A stretch of 64,000 nt of DNA from Collimonas humicola (GCF_018304945.1 NZ_JAGQEE010000008.1:62001-126000), one strand, 5' to 3'. Counted from the first letter of the stretch, positions 48,598 through 57,596 are shown. Translations and numbers: made by a program. Notes: generated by a model not told the origin, from the sequence alone.

Positions 48598-48749
48598 TTG
48601 ATGTCCTTTTTTCGTCGGCGCGCGGCAACGCTGAGGTCTTATTGCAGTGCACTAAAAGCGCGGCCTGCGTACGGCATGCGATCACGAATTGTCCCAGATA
48701 GCGCACCGCAACATAAGCATTCGGCAGGGATTTATTCGGCAAAAAAATC

Positions 48750-48778
48750 TTGACATGACTTGGATCATGAATGATTAT
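48750..48778 (+). promoter_or_regulatory. Sigma-70 promoter of the polyol operon
   Basis: A perfect -35 TTGACA at 48750-48755, a 17-bp spacer and -10 GATTAT at 48773-48778. The transcript would start near 48785, about 175 nt before the binding-protein gene. It lies in the 362-bp gap that separates the operon from its divergent regulator. The rest of that gap holds no gene. Confidence 0.65.
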
Positions 48779-48805
48779 TTGCTCAACGAGAAGTCTTTTG
48801 CTCAA
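48778..48805. promoter_or_regulatory. Candidate SorC operator: direct repeat TTTGCTCAA
   Basis: TTTGCTCAA occurs at 48778-48786 and 48797-48805, 19 bp apart (about two helical turns), overlapping the -10 end and the predicted start point. A repressor bound there would block the polyol promoter. Likely target of the divergent SorC protein. Found by eye only. Confidence 0.45.
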
Positions 48806-48959
48806 TATTTTCACTGAAGCGTACGAAAATGCGGAACAAGGGACGGCGTTACAGCAGCTTTCGGGCGGCCAGCGCAAGCGCGGCATGCCGACGGAAGCGA
48901 CAAAGCGAAGCCGCGCAAGTCGGCATGGCTAATTGATGATTCCTACCACGGAGACAAAC

Positions 48960-50297
48960 ATGAAACGTCGCAGCATCGGCAGCAGCCCGTTCGCAGCCAT
49001 CCTGGCCCCCCTTTCCATGGCAATGCTCTGCAGCAGCGCCTGGGCCGCCCCGGTTACCGTCAACATCGCAACGATCAACAATCCGGACATGATCGAACTG
49101 CAAAAGCTTTCCGCCAATTTCGAAGCCGCCAATCCCGACATCAAGCTGCGCTGGGTGGTGCTGGAAGAAAACGTCCTGCGCCAGCGCGTCACTACCGACA
49201 TCGCCACCGGCAGCGGCCAGTTCGACCTGATGACCATAGGCGCATATGAAGCGCCGATCTGGGCCAAGAAAGGCTGGCTGGCGCCTATGGAAGGCTTGCC
49301 CGCCAATTACGATGAAGGCGACCTGATCAAGAGCGTGCGCGACGGCCTGACGGAAGGCGGCAAGCTGTACGCGCTGCCGTTCTACGCCGAAAGCTCGATG
49401 ACCTACTACCGCAAGGACCTGTTTGCGGAAAAGGGTTTGAAAATGCCTGAGCACCCGACCTACACGGACATCGCCGGCTTCGCCGAAAAACTCACCGACA
49501 AGCAGAACGGCATCGCCGGCATCTGCCTGCGCGGCCGTGCAGGCTGGGGCGAAAACATGGCGCTGGTCGGGACCATGGTCAATACCTTCGGCGCCCGCTG
49601 GTTCGATGAGAAATGGCAGCCGCAGCTCAATACGCCGGAATGGAAAAACGCTGTCACCACCTATGTCGACCTGCTGCGCAAATACGGTCCGCAAGGCGCC
49701 ACCTCCAACGGTTTCAACGAAAACCTGGTGCTGTTCTCCAGCGGCAAATGCGGCATGTGGATAGACGCCACGGTGGCAGCCGGCATGATCTACAGCAGCA
49801 AGGAATCGAAGGTTGTCGGCAAAGTCGCATTTGCGCCGTCTCCGGTCGCCGTTACGCCGAAGGGCGCGCACTGGCTGTGGATCTGGTCGCTGGCGATTCC
49901 GAAATCGTCGAAATCGCAGGACGCCGCCAAGAAATTCGCCGCCTGGGCCACTTCCAAGGAATACATCCAGCTGGTCGCCAAGGAAAAAGGCTGGGGCCTG
50001 GTGCCTCCCGGCACTCGCATGTCGACCTACGCGTCGCCTGACTACAAGAAGGCGGCGCCGTATTCCGACTTCGTCCTGAGCGCCATCCAGACCGCCGACA
50101 CCAAGGACCCCACCTTGCAGAAAGTGCCTTACACCGGCATCCAGTTTGCGACGATTCCTGAGTTCCAGTCGCTCGGGACGGTAGTCGGACAGGCGATTGC
50201 CGGCGCGCTGGCAGGCAAGTCGACCGTCGACGTCGCGCTGCAGACATCGCAGGCGCAAGCGGACCGGGTGATGCGTCAAGGGCGCTATATCAAATAA
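48960..50297 (+). CDS. Polyol ABC transporter substrate-binding protein (SmoE/MtlE-like)
   Basis: A 445-residue periplasmic binding protein of the family-1 sugar type. The signal peptide ends in SSAWAA, then VTVNIATINNPDMIELQKLS. Typical motifs: GQFDLMTIGAYEAPIWAKKG, ALPFYAESSMTYYRKDLF, GKCGMWIDATVAAGM. These match MtlE/SmoE (mannitol, sorbitol, arabitol) binding proteins. Followed by two permeases, an ATPase and polyol enzymes on the same strand. ATG 48960 has GGAG at -10 or so; the frame opens nine codons earlier. Its stop is within a short tandem repeat with several in-frame TAA. Confidence 0.92.
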   Translation: MKRRSIGSSPFAAILAPLSMAMLCSSAWAAPVTVNIATINNPDMIELQKLSANFEAANPDIKLRWVVLEENVLRQRVTTDIATGSGQFDLMTIGAYEAPIWAKKGWLAPMEGLPANYDEGDLIKSVRDGLTEGGKLYALPFYAESSMTYYRKDLFAEKGLKMPEHPTYTDIAGFAEKLTDKQNGIAGICLRGRAGWGENMALVGTMVNTFGARWFDEKWQPQLNTPEWKNAVTTYVDLLRKYGPQGATSNGFNENLVLFSSGKCGMWIDATVAAGMIYSSKESKVVGKVAFAPSPVAVTPKGAHWLWIWSLAIPKSSKSQDAAKKFAAWATSKEYIQLVAKEKGWGLVPPGTRMSTYASPDYKKAAPYSDFVLSAIQTADTKDPTLQKVPYTGIQFATIPEFQSLGTVVGQAIAGALAGKSTVDVALQTSQAQADRVMRQGRYIK

Positions 50298-50334
50298 GTA
50301 AGCAAGTAAATAAGCAAGTAAATAAGCAGGCAAT
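50294..50334 (+). repeat. Short tandem repeat AAGCAAGTAAAT after the binding-protein gene
   Basis: AAGCAAGTAAAT-type 12-mers are repeated about three times (AAATAAGTAAGC then AAGTAAATAAGCAAGTAAAT). They start at the stop codon and supply extra TAA codons. Such runs can vary by slippage. Confidence 0.7.
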
Positions 50335-50368
50335 CGTGTAAGCAGCCATCAATAAAAACAGCAGGCCC

Positions 50369-50394
50369 GCAAGCGGACGCCGACGTCCGCTTGC
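50369..50394 (+). terminator. Stem-loop between binding-protein and permease genes (attenuator/mRNA stabiliser)
   Basis: GCAAGCGGACG (50369-50379) pairs perfectly over 11 bp with CGTCCGCTTGC (50384-50394), with a 4-nt loop. No T-run follows. Hairpins at this place in ABC operons (as in malE-malF) protect the 3' end of the binding-protein message and reduce downstream expression; that role is inferred here. Confidence 0.65.
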
Positions 50395-50479
50395 CTTCCC
50401 TTGCCGCTGCCGGGTCTGATCGGACCCAGCCTTTTCCGGTCCATCATTCGCAGCGCAAAAAAAACGTAAGAGGTAAATC

Positions 50480-51409
50480 ATGTCGACTCCTTTCGCCCAG
50501 GCCGCCAACGCAGCCCTGCCGGCACGGCCCAGCGCCGGCAAGTTCAAGCCGGTACGGCTGCTGCAAACGCCTTCAGTGCTGTTGCTGCTGCTGTGGATGA
50601 TCGTGCCGCTGGCGATGACGCTGTATTTCTCGGTCATCCGCTACAACCTGATGATGCCCGACGCCACCGGCTTTGTCGGCCTGGACAACTACGCCTTCCT
50701 GCTCAGCGATCCGGCGTTCTGGCCGTCGATCCTCAATACGCTGGTGCTGATCGGCTCGGTGCTGGTCATCAGCGTGGTCGGCGGCACCTTGCTGGCAGTG
50801 CTGTTCGACCAGCCCTTCTTCGGCCGCGGCATCGCCCGCCTGCTGGTGATCGGCCCCTTCTTCGTGATGCCGACCGTGGCCGCCCTGATCTGGAAAAACA
50901 TGATCCTGCATCCGGTCTACGGCCTGCTGGCATGGGCTATGCGTCTGGTCGGCCTGGAGCCGGTCGACTGGCTGGCTGAATACCCGATGCTGTCGGTGAT
51001 CATGATCGTCGCCTGGCAATGGATTCCGTTTGCCTTCCTGATCCTGCTGACCGCGCTGCAGTCGCTGGACATGGAACAGAAAGAAGCGGCGCAGCTGGAC
51101 GGCGCCGGACCGGTGCGGGTGTTCTGGTATGTGGTGCTGCCGCATCTCAAGCGCGCCATCACGGTCGTCATCATGATCGAAACCATTTTCCTGCTGTCGA
51201 TCTTCGCCGAAATATTCACCACTACCGCCGGCGGCCCCGGCACGGCGACCACCAACCTGGCTTACCTGGTGTATTCGATCGGCCTGCAGCAGTTCGATAT
51301 CGGCATCGCCTCGGCCGGCGGCATCATCGCCGTGGTGCTGGCTAACATTGTGTCGTTCTTCCTGGTGCGGATGATGGCCAAGAACCTGAAAGGAGCGAAC
51401 GAAAAATGA
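50480..51409 (+). CDS. Polyol ABC transporter permease 1 (SmoF/MtlF-like)
   Basis: A 309-residue inner-membrane permease of the MalF type. Six TM segments (LLLLLWMIVPLAMTLYFSVI is TM1), with the EAA ATPase-contact loop seen as SLDMEQKEAAQLDGAGPVRVFWYVVLPHL. The end TTAGGPGTATTNLAYLVY is typical of sugar permeases. 182 bp downstream of the binding-protein gene across a hairpin. Stop overlaps the next permease start as ATGA. Confidence 0.92.
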   Translation: MSTPFAQAANAALPARPSAGKFKPVRLLQTPSVLLLLLWMIVPLAMTLYFSVIRYNLMMPDATGFVGLDNYAFLLSDPAFWPSILNTLVLIGSVLVISVVGGTLLAVLFDQPFFGRGIARLLVIGPFFVMPTVAALIWKNMILHPVYGLLAWAMRLVGLEPVDWLAEYPMLSVIMIVAWQWIPFAFLILLTALQSLDMEQKEAAQLDGAGPVRVFWYVVLPHLKRAITVVIMIETIFLLSIFAEIFTTTAGGPGTATTNLAYLVYSIGLQQFDIGIASAGGIIAVVLANIVSFFLVRMMAKNLKGANEK

Positions 51410-52221
51410 AAGCTAAAAACACCAATCGCCTGTGGCTGGGCGTGCTGGCATGGGCCTGCGCCATCGTCCTGTTCTTCCCCATCTTCTGGGTGGCGATCAC
51501 CGCCTTCAAGACCGAGCACCAGGCTTATGTGCCGAGCCTGATTTTCTGGCCGACGCTGGAAAGCTTCCACGAAGTGCTGGCGCGCAGCAGCTACATGAAC
51601 TTCGTCAGCCACTCGCTGATCGTCTCGCTCGGCTCCACCGTGCTGGCGCTGCTGATCGCGGTGCCGGCAGCCTACTCGATGGCGTTCTTCCCGACCGCCA
51701 AGACCCAGAAACTGCTGCTGTGGATGCTGTCGACCAAGATGATGCCGGCGGTCGGCGTGCTGATCCCGATCTACCTGCTCGCCAAGAACACCGGCCTGCT
51801 CGATACCGTGACCGGCCTGACCATCATCTATACCCTGATCAACCTGCCGATCGCGGTGTGGATGGCGTTCACCTATTTCAACGACGTGCCCAAGGAAATC
51901 CTGGAAGCGGCACGCATAGACGGCGCCAACGCCTGGCAGGAAATGCTCTACCTGCTGTTGCCGACGTCGATGCCAGGACTGGTCTCGACCGCGCTGCTGC
52001 TGATCATCCTCTCCTGGAACGAAGCATTCTGGAGCATCAACCTGACCAGCGTCAGCGGCGCGCCGCTGACCGTCTTCATCGCTTCCTATTCGAATCCGGA
52101 AGGCCTGTTCTGGGCCAAGCTGTCGGCGGCATCCTTGCTGGCGATCGCGCCGATCATGGTGCTTGGCTGGCTGGCGCAAAAGCAGCTGGTGCGCGGCCTG
52201 ACCTTTGGCGCGGTGAAATGA
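51406..52221 (+). CDS. Polyol ABC transporter permease 2 (SmoG/MtlG-like)
   Basis: A 271-residue MalG-type permease with six TM segments (LWLGVLAWACAIVLFFPIFW is TM1). EAA loop: FNDVPKEILEAARIDGANAWQEMLYLLLP. It ends with LVRGLTFGAVK, the usual MalG-family C-terminus. The first residues overlap the upstream permease by 4 nt and its stop overlaps the HAD gene by 4 nt, so three genes are coupled in a row. Confidence 0.92.
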   Translation: MKAKNTNRLWLGVLAWACAIVLFFPIFWVAITAFKTEHQAYVPSLIFWPTLESFHEVLARSSYMNFVSHSLIVSLGSTVLALLIAVPAAYSMAFFPTAKTQKLLLWMLSTKMMPAVGVLIPIYLLAKNTGLLDTVTGLTIIYTLINLPIAVWMAFTYFNDVPKEILEAARIDGANAWQEMLYLLLPTSMPGLVSTALLLIILSWNEAFWSINLTSVSGAPLTVFIASYSNPEGLFWAKLSAASLLAIAPIMVLGWLAQKQLVRGLTFGAVK

Positions 52222-52946
52222 CGCCGATGACCCATACCGCAATGAACCAACATATCACTCACCTGATCTGCGACTGCGACGGCGTCCTGCTGGACAGCGA
52301 AAGCATCGCCCTCGCCGTCCTCCACCGGCAGCTGAGCAGCTACTTGCCGCGCAGCCTGGTGCGAGGCGACGGCCAGGCCGAACTGGCGCTCGAGTCGGCA
52401 CTGCACGGCGCGATAGCGGAACGGCTGGGCATGATGACCGACCAGCTGCTCGATGAGCTCAACGCCCAGTTCAGCCTCGGCTTGCTGACGCCCGACTACT
52501 CCGCCATCAACCTGGCCGTCAGCCGCGCCTGCAGCGAAGAAGTCACGGCGGTGCCGGGCGTCATCGACGTGCTGGCGGCGATCCCCTTGCCCAAGGCCGT
52601 CGCCAGCAACAGCAGCCTGCTGCGCATCGCCGCCGGCTTGCGCCGCTGCGGACTGCTGGAACTGTTCGACGGCCATATCCACAGCGGCCACGACATGGGC
52701 ACGCCCAAGCCGGCGCCGGATGTTTACCTGGCCGCCGCCGCCGGCTTCCAGGTCGCGCCGCGGCACTGCATCGCCATCGACGACAGCGTCACCGGCGTCC
52801 GTTCCGCAGTCGCCGCCGGCATCCGCGTGTTCGGCTTTACCGGCGTTGCGCACGACCGCGGCCAAGCCGCCGCACGCCTGCTGGCGGCGGGCGCCGAGCA
52901 GGTATTCGAGGACATGCAGCAGCTACCCGGCCTGCTGGCGGCTTAG
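52218..52946 (+). CDS. HAD-superfamily phosphatase embedded in the polyol operon
   Basis: A 242-residue HAD hydrolase of the beta-phosphoglucomutase-like group. Motif I CDCDGVLLDSE (two Asp), motif II VASNSSLLR, motif III GTPKPAPDVY (Lys), motif IV CIAIDDSVTGVRSA. Start ATG overlaps the permease stop (ATGA). HAD genes sit at this spot in several polyol operons (such as smoM-type genes) and may remove stray sugar phosphates, for example a phosphorylated polyol or xylulose phosphate. Actual substrate unknown. Confidence 0.88.
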   Translation: MTPMTHTAMNQHITHLICDCDGVLLDSESIALAVLHRQLSSYLPRSLVRGDGQAELALESALHGAIAERLGMMTDQLLDELNAQFSLGLLTPDYSAINLAVSRACSEEVTAVPGVIDVLAAIPLPKAVASNSSLLRIAAGLRRCGLLELFDGHIHSGHDMGTPKPAPDVYLAAAAGFQVAPRHCIAIDDSVTGVRSAVAAGIRVFGFTGVAHDRGQAAARLLAAGAEQVFEDMQQLPGLLAA

Positions 52947-53018
52947 CTGCACGATTTCAGCCATCGCCTTGGCGCCGAGCGGCAAGGCGATTCGAGAATA
53001 AAACAGAAGGAGACCATC

Positions 53019-54164
53019 ATGGCAGGCGTAAAAATCAGGAACCTCATCAAGAGCTACGACGACAATGAAGTCATGCGCGACATCAACCTGGATATCGACG
53101 ATGGCGAATTCGTGGTCTTTGTCGGCCCCAGCGGCTGCGGCAAATCCACCCTGCTGCGCATGATCGCCGGCCTGGAAGACATCAGCAGCGGCGACCTGTT
53201 CATCGGCGACACCCGCATGAACGACGTGCCGCCGGCCAAGCGCGGCATCGCCATGGTGTTCCAGTCCTATGCGCTGTATCCGCACATGACGCTGTACGAC
53301 AACATGGCTTTCGGCCTGAAGATCGCAGGCAAATCGAAAGCCGAGATCGACGCCGCCGTGCAGAAGGCCGCCAAGACCCTGCATATCGACCATCTGCTGG
53401 ACCGCAAGCCCAAGGCCCTGTCCGGCGGCCAGCGCCAGCGCGTCGCCATCGGCCGCGCCATCACGCGCGAACCCAGCGTGTTCCTGTTCGACGAACCGCT
53501 GTCCAACCTGGATTCGGCGCTGCGGGTCAAGATGCGCCTGGAGTTTTCACGGCTGCACGACCAGCTCAAGACCACCATGATCTATGTCACCCACGACCAG
53601 ATCGAAGCCATGACCCTGGCCGACAAGATCGTGGTGCTGTCGGCCGGCCGCATCGAGCAGGTCGGCTCGCCGCAGCAGCTCTACCATCATCCGGCCAACC
53701 GTTTCGTAGCCGGCTTCATCGGCTCGCCAAAGATGAATTTCATCGATGGCAAAGTGGTCGCTATCGGCGCCAACGGCGTGCTGGTGGAACTGGCCAGCGG
53801 CGGCCGCCAGTCGGTCGCGGTGGATGGCGGCAGCCTGCAGATCGGCGCCGCGGTCAGCATCGGCGTGCGCGCCGAACACCTGATGCTGGATGCGCGGACG
53901 CCAATGCTTAAAGCCAGATTCACGGTGCTGGAAGCGCTCGGCGATTTCTCCTATCTGTACGCCGATTCGACAGCATCCGAGGAACCGCTGGTGCTGCGCG
54001 TGGCCGATACCGTCAGCATGCTGCGCGGCAGTGAAATCGGCGTCTCCGCCGACCCGCAGCGCTGCCATCTGTTCGACCAGAGCGGCCGCGCCCTGCCCCG
54101 GCTGAACGCTCCTGACAACGCCGCAGCGGCGGACCAGGGCCGCGCAGCCGCACAGGTGGCATAA
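53019..54164 (+). CDS. Polyol ABC transporter ATP-binding protein (SmoK/MtlK/UgpC-like)
   Basis: A 381-residue MalK-type ATPase. Walker A GPSGCGKSTLLRMIAGL, Q-loop VFQSYALYPHMTLYDN, signature LSGGQRQRVAIGRAI, Walker B VFLFDEPLSNLDSAL, H-loop YVTHDQIEAMTLAD. Then comes the C-terminal TOBE-like regulatory domain (FVAGFIGSPKMNFIDG, IGVRAEHLML). It energises the two permeases encoded just upstream. AGAAGGAGA RBS immediately before the ATG at 53019. Confidence 0.94.
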   Translation: MAGVKIRNLIKSYDDNEVMRDINLDIDDGEFVVFVGPSGCGKSTLLRMIAGLEDISSGDLFIGDTRMNDVPPAKRGIAMVFQSYALYPHMTLYDNMAFGLKIAGKSKAEIDAAVQKAAKTLHIDHLLDRKPKALSGGQRQRVAIGRAITREPSVFLFDEPLSNLDSALRVKMRLEFSRLHDQLKTTMIYVTHDQIEAMTLADKIVVLSAGRIEQVGSPQQLYHHPANRFVAGFIGSPKMNFIDGKVVAIGANGVLVELASGGRQSVAVDGGSLQIGAAVSIGVRAEHLMLDARTPMLKARFTVLEALGDFSYLYADSTASEEPLVLRVADTVSMLRGSEIGVSADPQRCHLFDQSGRALPRLNAPDNAAAADQGRAAAQVA

Positions 54165-54255
54165 AACCGTCGCCAACCGGACAACTATCGAGAACCACGC
54201 TTTTTTGTGATTCGCTTTTGTCATTCGCTTTTATCAATATTCACCAGGACTCGTC

Positions 54256-55656
54256 ATGCAAGTCACTTCCTCCGCTGCCAATGGATCCGAGCAGATCTGG
54301 CTGCACATAGGCGCAGGCTCTTTCCACCGCGCGCACCAGGCGGTCTATCTTCACCACCTGATGGAGAGCGGCGATCGCAGCTGGTCGCTGGCGCTGGCCA
54401 ACATCCGCGACGACATGACGCCGCTGCTGGATGCGCTGGAACGGCAGGACGGCGCCTATACGCTGGAAACCGTGACGCCCGGCGGCGTCCGCAGCTATGA
54501 AGTGATACGCTCGATCAAGACCATCGTGCCGTGGGACGCCGCGCTGCTGGAACTGACCGCCATCGGCGCCCGCAGCAGCACCAAGGTGATTTCCTTCACC
54601 GTCACCGAAGGCGGCTACTATCTCGATCACCAGCATCGCCTCGACACCGCCAACCCGGACCTGGCCGCCGACCTGCAAGGCGAACTGAACACCATCTACG
54701 GCGCCATGACCGCCATCCTGCGCGCCCGCGCCGCAGCCAACGGCGGCCCGGTGACCCTGCTCAACTGCGACAACCTGCGCCATAACGGCGAACGCTTCCA
54801 TGACGGCTTGCTGCAGTTTCTTGCACTGCGCGGCGAGACCGCCTTGCAGCGATGGGTAAAGGAACATACTCGCAGCCCCAATTCCATGGTCGACCGCATC
54901 ACACCGCGCCCTACCGATGAAGTGCGGGCGCGCGTGGCGCAGGCATGCGGCGAGCCCGATCCATGTGCGATCATGGCCGAATCGTTCATCCAGTGGGTGA
55001 TCGAGGATGACTTTGCCGCCGGCCGTCCGGCGCTGGAAAAAGTCGGCGTCGAAATGGTGAAATCGGTGCTGCCCTACGAAGAAGCCAAGATCCGCATACT
55101 CAACGCCACCCACAGCTGCATCGCCTGGGCCGGCACGCTGGTGGGGCTTACCTATATCGACCAGGATTGCGCGCGCCCGGATATCCGCAAAATGGCCTTC
55201 GACTATGTGACCCAAGATGTCATCCCCTGCCTGACGCCCAGCCCGCTCAACCTGGAAAACTACCGCGACACCGTGCTGGAGCGTTTCAGCAATCCCAACA
55301 TCCAGGACAGCAACCAGCGCGTCGCCGCCGACGGCTTCTCCAAGATCCCGGGCTTCATCGCGCCGACCCTGCAGGAATGCCTGGCGCGCGGCGTGGTGCC
55401 GCATGCCACGCTGATGCTGCCGGCGCTGTTCTTCCTGTTCCTGCAGCGCTGGGCCGGCGGCGAGCTGCCCTACGCCTACCAGGACGGCGTGTTCGACGCG
55501 ACGGCCACCCGCGCCATGCTGGCCAGCGCCGACCCGCTGCGCGCCTATTGCGCCGATACGGCCTTATGGGGCAAACTAGCCGGCAGCGCGCAGCTGGAAT
55601 TGCCGCTGCGCGAGGCGGTCATCAGGGTCCAGGACTGGCTGGCGCAGCAGCACTGA
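54256..55656 (+). CDS. dalD: Polyol dehydrogenase, D-arabinitol 4-dehydrogenase-like (mannitol dehydrogenase family)
   Basis: A 466-residue NAD-dependent long-chain polyol dehydrogenase. N-terminal [20 protein letters not shown] is close to what I remember of Klebsiella DalD, as are [15 protein letters not shown] and [18 protein letters not shown]. The family-wide catalytic Lys motif appears in [16 protein letters not shown], and the cofactor-site NIRDD is present. Length fits DalD (455) more than mannitol 2-dehydrogenase (about 490). With the xylulokinase that follows, the route D-arabitol to D-xylulose to xylulose-5-phosphate is consistent. A mannitol or sorbitol role remains possible. Confidence 0.78.
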   Translation: MQVTSSAANGSEQIWLHIGAGSFHRAHQAVYLHHLMESGDRSWSLALANIRDDMTPLLDALERQDGAYTLETVTPGGVRSYEVIRSIKTIVPWDAALLELTAIGARSSTKVISFTVTEGGYYLDHQHRLDTANPDLAADLQGELNTIYGAMTAILRARAAANGGPVTLLNCDNLRHNGERFHDGLLQFLALRGETALQRWVKEHTRSPNSMVDRITPRPTDEVRARVAQACGEPDPCAIMAESFIQWVIEDDFAAGRPALEKVGVEMVKSVLPYEEAKIRILNATHSCIAWAGTLVGLTYIDQDCARPDIRKMAFDYVTQDVIPCLTPSPLNLENYRDTVLERFSNPNIQDSNQRVAADGFSKIPGFIAPTLQECLARGVVPHATLMLPALFFLFLQRWAGGELPYAYQDGVFDATATRAMLASADPLRAYCADTALWGKLAGSAQLELPLREAVIRVQDWLAQQH

Positions 55657-55760
55657 TTCGACGCGAATAACGTGACCGATGGCGCAGGCCGGGATTGAAC
55701 CGGCTGACGCCGGATCACCCTGCCCGCAGCAAAACGCCACACGCAAAGAGGAATTGCAAA

Positions 55761-57251
55761 ATGTATCTGGGCATCGACCTGGGCACCTCGGAAGTCAAGG
55801 TAGTCCTGATGGACCACGCCGGCAATCTGCTGGCCGACGCCGGCTCCGCACTCACTGTCTCGCGGCCGCAGCCGCGCTGGTCGGAGCAGGATCCCGAGCA
55901 GTGGTGGCAAGCCACCGGCGACACCATCGCCAAGCTGCGCGCCAAGGCGCCGCAGCAGTTCGGCGAGGTGCGCGCCATCGGCCTGTCCGGCCAGATGCAT
56001 GGCGCGGTCGTGCTCGATGCCAAAGACCAGGTATTGCGCCCGGCGATACTGTGGAACGATTTGCGCAGCATCAGCGAATGCGCAGAACTTACCGCGCGCG
56101 CGCCACAGCTGCATCAGATCGCCGGCAACCTCGCCATGCCCGGCTTCACCGCTCCCAAGCTGCTCTGGCTGGCGCGCCATGAACCTGAAATATTCGACGC
56201 CATGGCGACCGTGCTGCTGCCCAAGGACTGGCTGCGCCTGAAACTCACCGGCAACAAAGTCTCCGAACCCTCCGACGCCGCCGGCACGCTATGGCTGGAT
56301 GTCGCCAAGCGCGACTGGTCCGACCAGCTGCTGGCCGCCACCGGCATGCGGCGCGCGCACATGCCGCGCCTGGTGGAAGGCGGCGAATCCTCCGGCACGC
56401 TGCTGCCTGAAGTCGCCAAGGCCTGGGGCTTGTCGCCCGCGGTCATGGTCGCCGGCGGCGGCGGCGACGGCGCCGCCAGCGCGGTCGGCATCGGCGCGGT
56501 CAATCCCGGCGACGGCTTCATCTCGCTAGGCACCTCCGGCGTGCTGTTCGTCGTCAACGACCGCTTCCGCCCCAATCCCGCCCAGGCAGTGCACGCCTTC
56601 TGCCACGCCCTGCCCGGCCGCTGGCACCAGATGAGCGTGATGCTCTCCGCCGCCAGCTGCCTGCGCTGGTTCTGCCGCCTGGTCAGCGTCGACGAAACCA
56701 CCCTGCTCAACGAAATCGCCGCGCTAAGCCCGGCCGAACTGGAAAACGCACCGCTGTTCCTGCCCTACCTGTCCGGCGAACGCACACCCCACAACGACCC
56801 CTACGCCCAAGGCGTCTTCCACGGCCTGTCGCACGCCCACGGCCGCGCCGCCCTGGGCTACGCCGTGATCGAAGGCGTCAGCTTCGGCATGGCCGACGGC
56901 CTGCATGCCCTGCATACGGCAGGAACCGAAGTGAGCGAATTATCGCTGGTAGGCGGCGGCTCACGCAGCCCCTACTGGGCGCAACTGATCGCCGATACGC
57001 TGAAGGTGCGGATGGTGACCCACATCGGCAGCGAAACCGGCGGCGCGCTCGGCGCTGCACGGCTGGCCTGGCTGGCGGCCAATGATCAATCCGACAAGGA
57101 AGCCGTCATTTGCGCCAAGCCGCCGCAGCGCGAAGCATTCACGCCCAACCCGCTGCGCCATGCCGCTTTGCAGCCGCGGCTGGAGGCTTATAGGGAGATT
57201 TACCGCTGCCGCCCACAACGCTCCGGTGATCTAGATCAAGCGGCGCATTAA
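55761..57251 (+). CDS. xylB: Xylulokinase
   Basis: A 496-residue FGGY-family sugar kinase that phosphorylates D-xylulose with ATP. N-terminal YLGIDLGTSEVKVVLMD (phosphate 1 motif), GLSGQMHGAVVLD (substrate loop), ILWNDLRS, a CGGGG-type VMVAGGGGDGAASAVGIG block with the catalytic Asp, and the FGGY signatures FLPYLSGERTPHNDP and ELSLVGGGSRSPYWAQL. Last gene of the polyol operon, 104 bp after the dehydrogenase. It starts at the ATG at 55761 with GAGGAA upstream. It would send the ketopentose into the pentose phosphate pathway. Confidence 0.93.
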   Translation: MYLGIDLGTSEVKVVLMDHAGNLLADAGSALTVSRPQPRWSEQDPEQWWQATGDTIAKLRAKAPQQFGEVRAIGLSGQMHGAVVLDAKDQVLRPAILWNDLRSISECAELTARAPQLHQIAGNLAMPGFTAPKLLWLARHEPEIFDAMATVLLPKDWLRLKLTGNKVSEPSDAAGTLWLDVAKRDWSDQLLAATGMRRAHMPRLVEGGESSGTLLPEVAKAWGLSPAVMVAGGGGDGAASAVGIGAVNPGDGFISLGTSGVLFVVNDRFRPNPAQAVHAFCHALPGRWHQMSVMLSAASCLRWFCRLVSVDETTLLNEIAALSPAELENAPLFLPYLSGERTPHNDPYAQGVFHGLSHAHGRAALGYAVIEGVSFGMADGLHALHTAGTEVSELSLVGGGSRSPYWAQLIADTLKVRMVTHIGSETGGALGAARLAWLAANDQSDKEAVICAKPPQREAFTPNPLRHAALQPRLEAYREIYRCRPQRSGDLDQAAH

Positions 57252-57321
57252 CTGGCTTCACTTTTGATTAATTGCTGATAAAATCATTGTCAGCTTTTGC
57301 TGGGTAACTTGCGAGAGCAGT

Positions 57322-57397
57322 GCCGGTGTAGCTCAGTTGGTAGAGCAATTCATTCGTAATGAAGAGGTCGGGGGTTCGACTCCTCTCTCCGGCACCA
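57322..57397 (+). tRNA. tRNA-Thr (anticodon CGU), CCA encoded
   Basis: A 76-nt cloverleaf. Acceptor GCCGGTG/CTCCGGC with discriminator A and encoded CCA, D arm GCTC-AGTTGGTA-GAGC, anticodon loop TTCGTAA (CGT), T loop TTCGACT. Position 6 faces position 67 as U-U, and the T stem has G-U pairs, yet the overall fold is clear. It is followed by a truncated integrase, so its 3' end is a likely attachment site. Confidence 0.95.
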
Positions 57398-57425
57398 CGA
57401 GACATTTTAGGAAATCGCCATGAAG

Positions 57426-57467
57426 CGCCGCAAACCAGGTAAATACTTGGTTCTGCGGCGTTTTTTT
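57426..57467 (+). terminator. Rho-independent terminator after tRNA-Thr
   Basis: CGCCGCA and ACCA in 57426-57436 pair with TGGT and TGCGGCG ending at 57460, followed by seven T. A strong stem just 28 bp after the tRNA gene. Confidence 0.88.
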
Positions 57468-57596
57468 CATTCCTGTCCCAATCTACAAAAAACCACCAAT
57501 AACCACTAATTACTGATATCGATTCCCCAGAATTTACCCAACGACTCCCCAATTTCGTGATGTAATTGGCACCGTTTTTTAGGGGAAATAGGATAT

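Noticed and set aside
48849-50333. A 494-codon minus-strand frame opposite the polyol binding-protein gene
   Set aside because: Shadow frame; the opposite strand encodes a clear periplasmic binding protein.
54256-55656. Mannitol 2-dehydrogenase (mtlD) as the firm name
   Set aside because: The family is the same, but length and N-terminal sequence fit DalD better and a xylulokinase, not a fructokinase, follows; kept as an alternative only.
55680-55715. GGCGCAGGCCGGGATTGAAC as a tRNA fragment before xylB
   Set aside because: No cloverleaf can be drawn; it is at most a small GC hairpin in the dehydrogenase-kinase gap.
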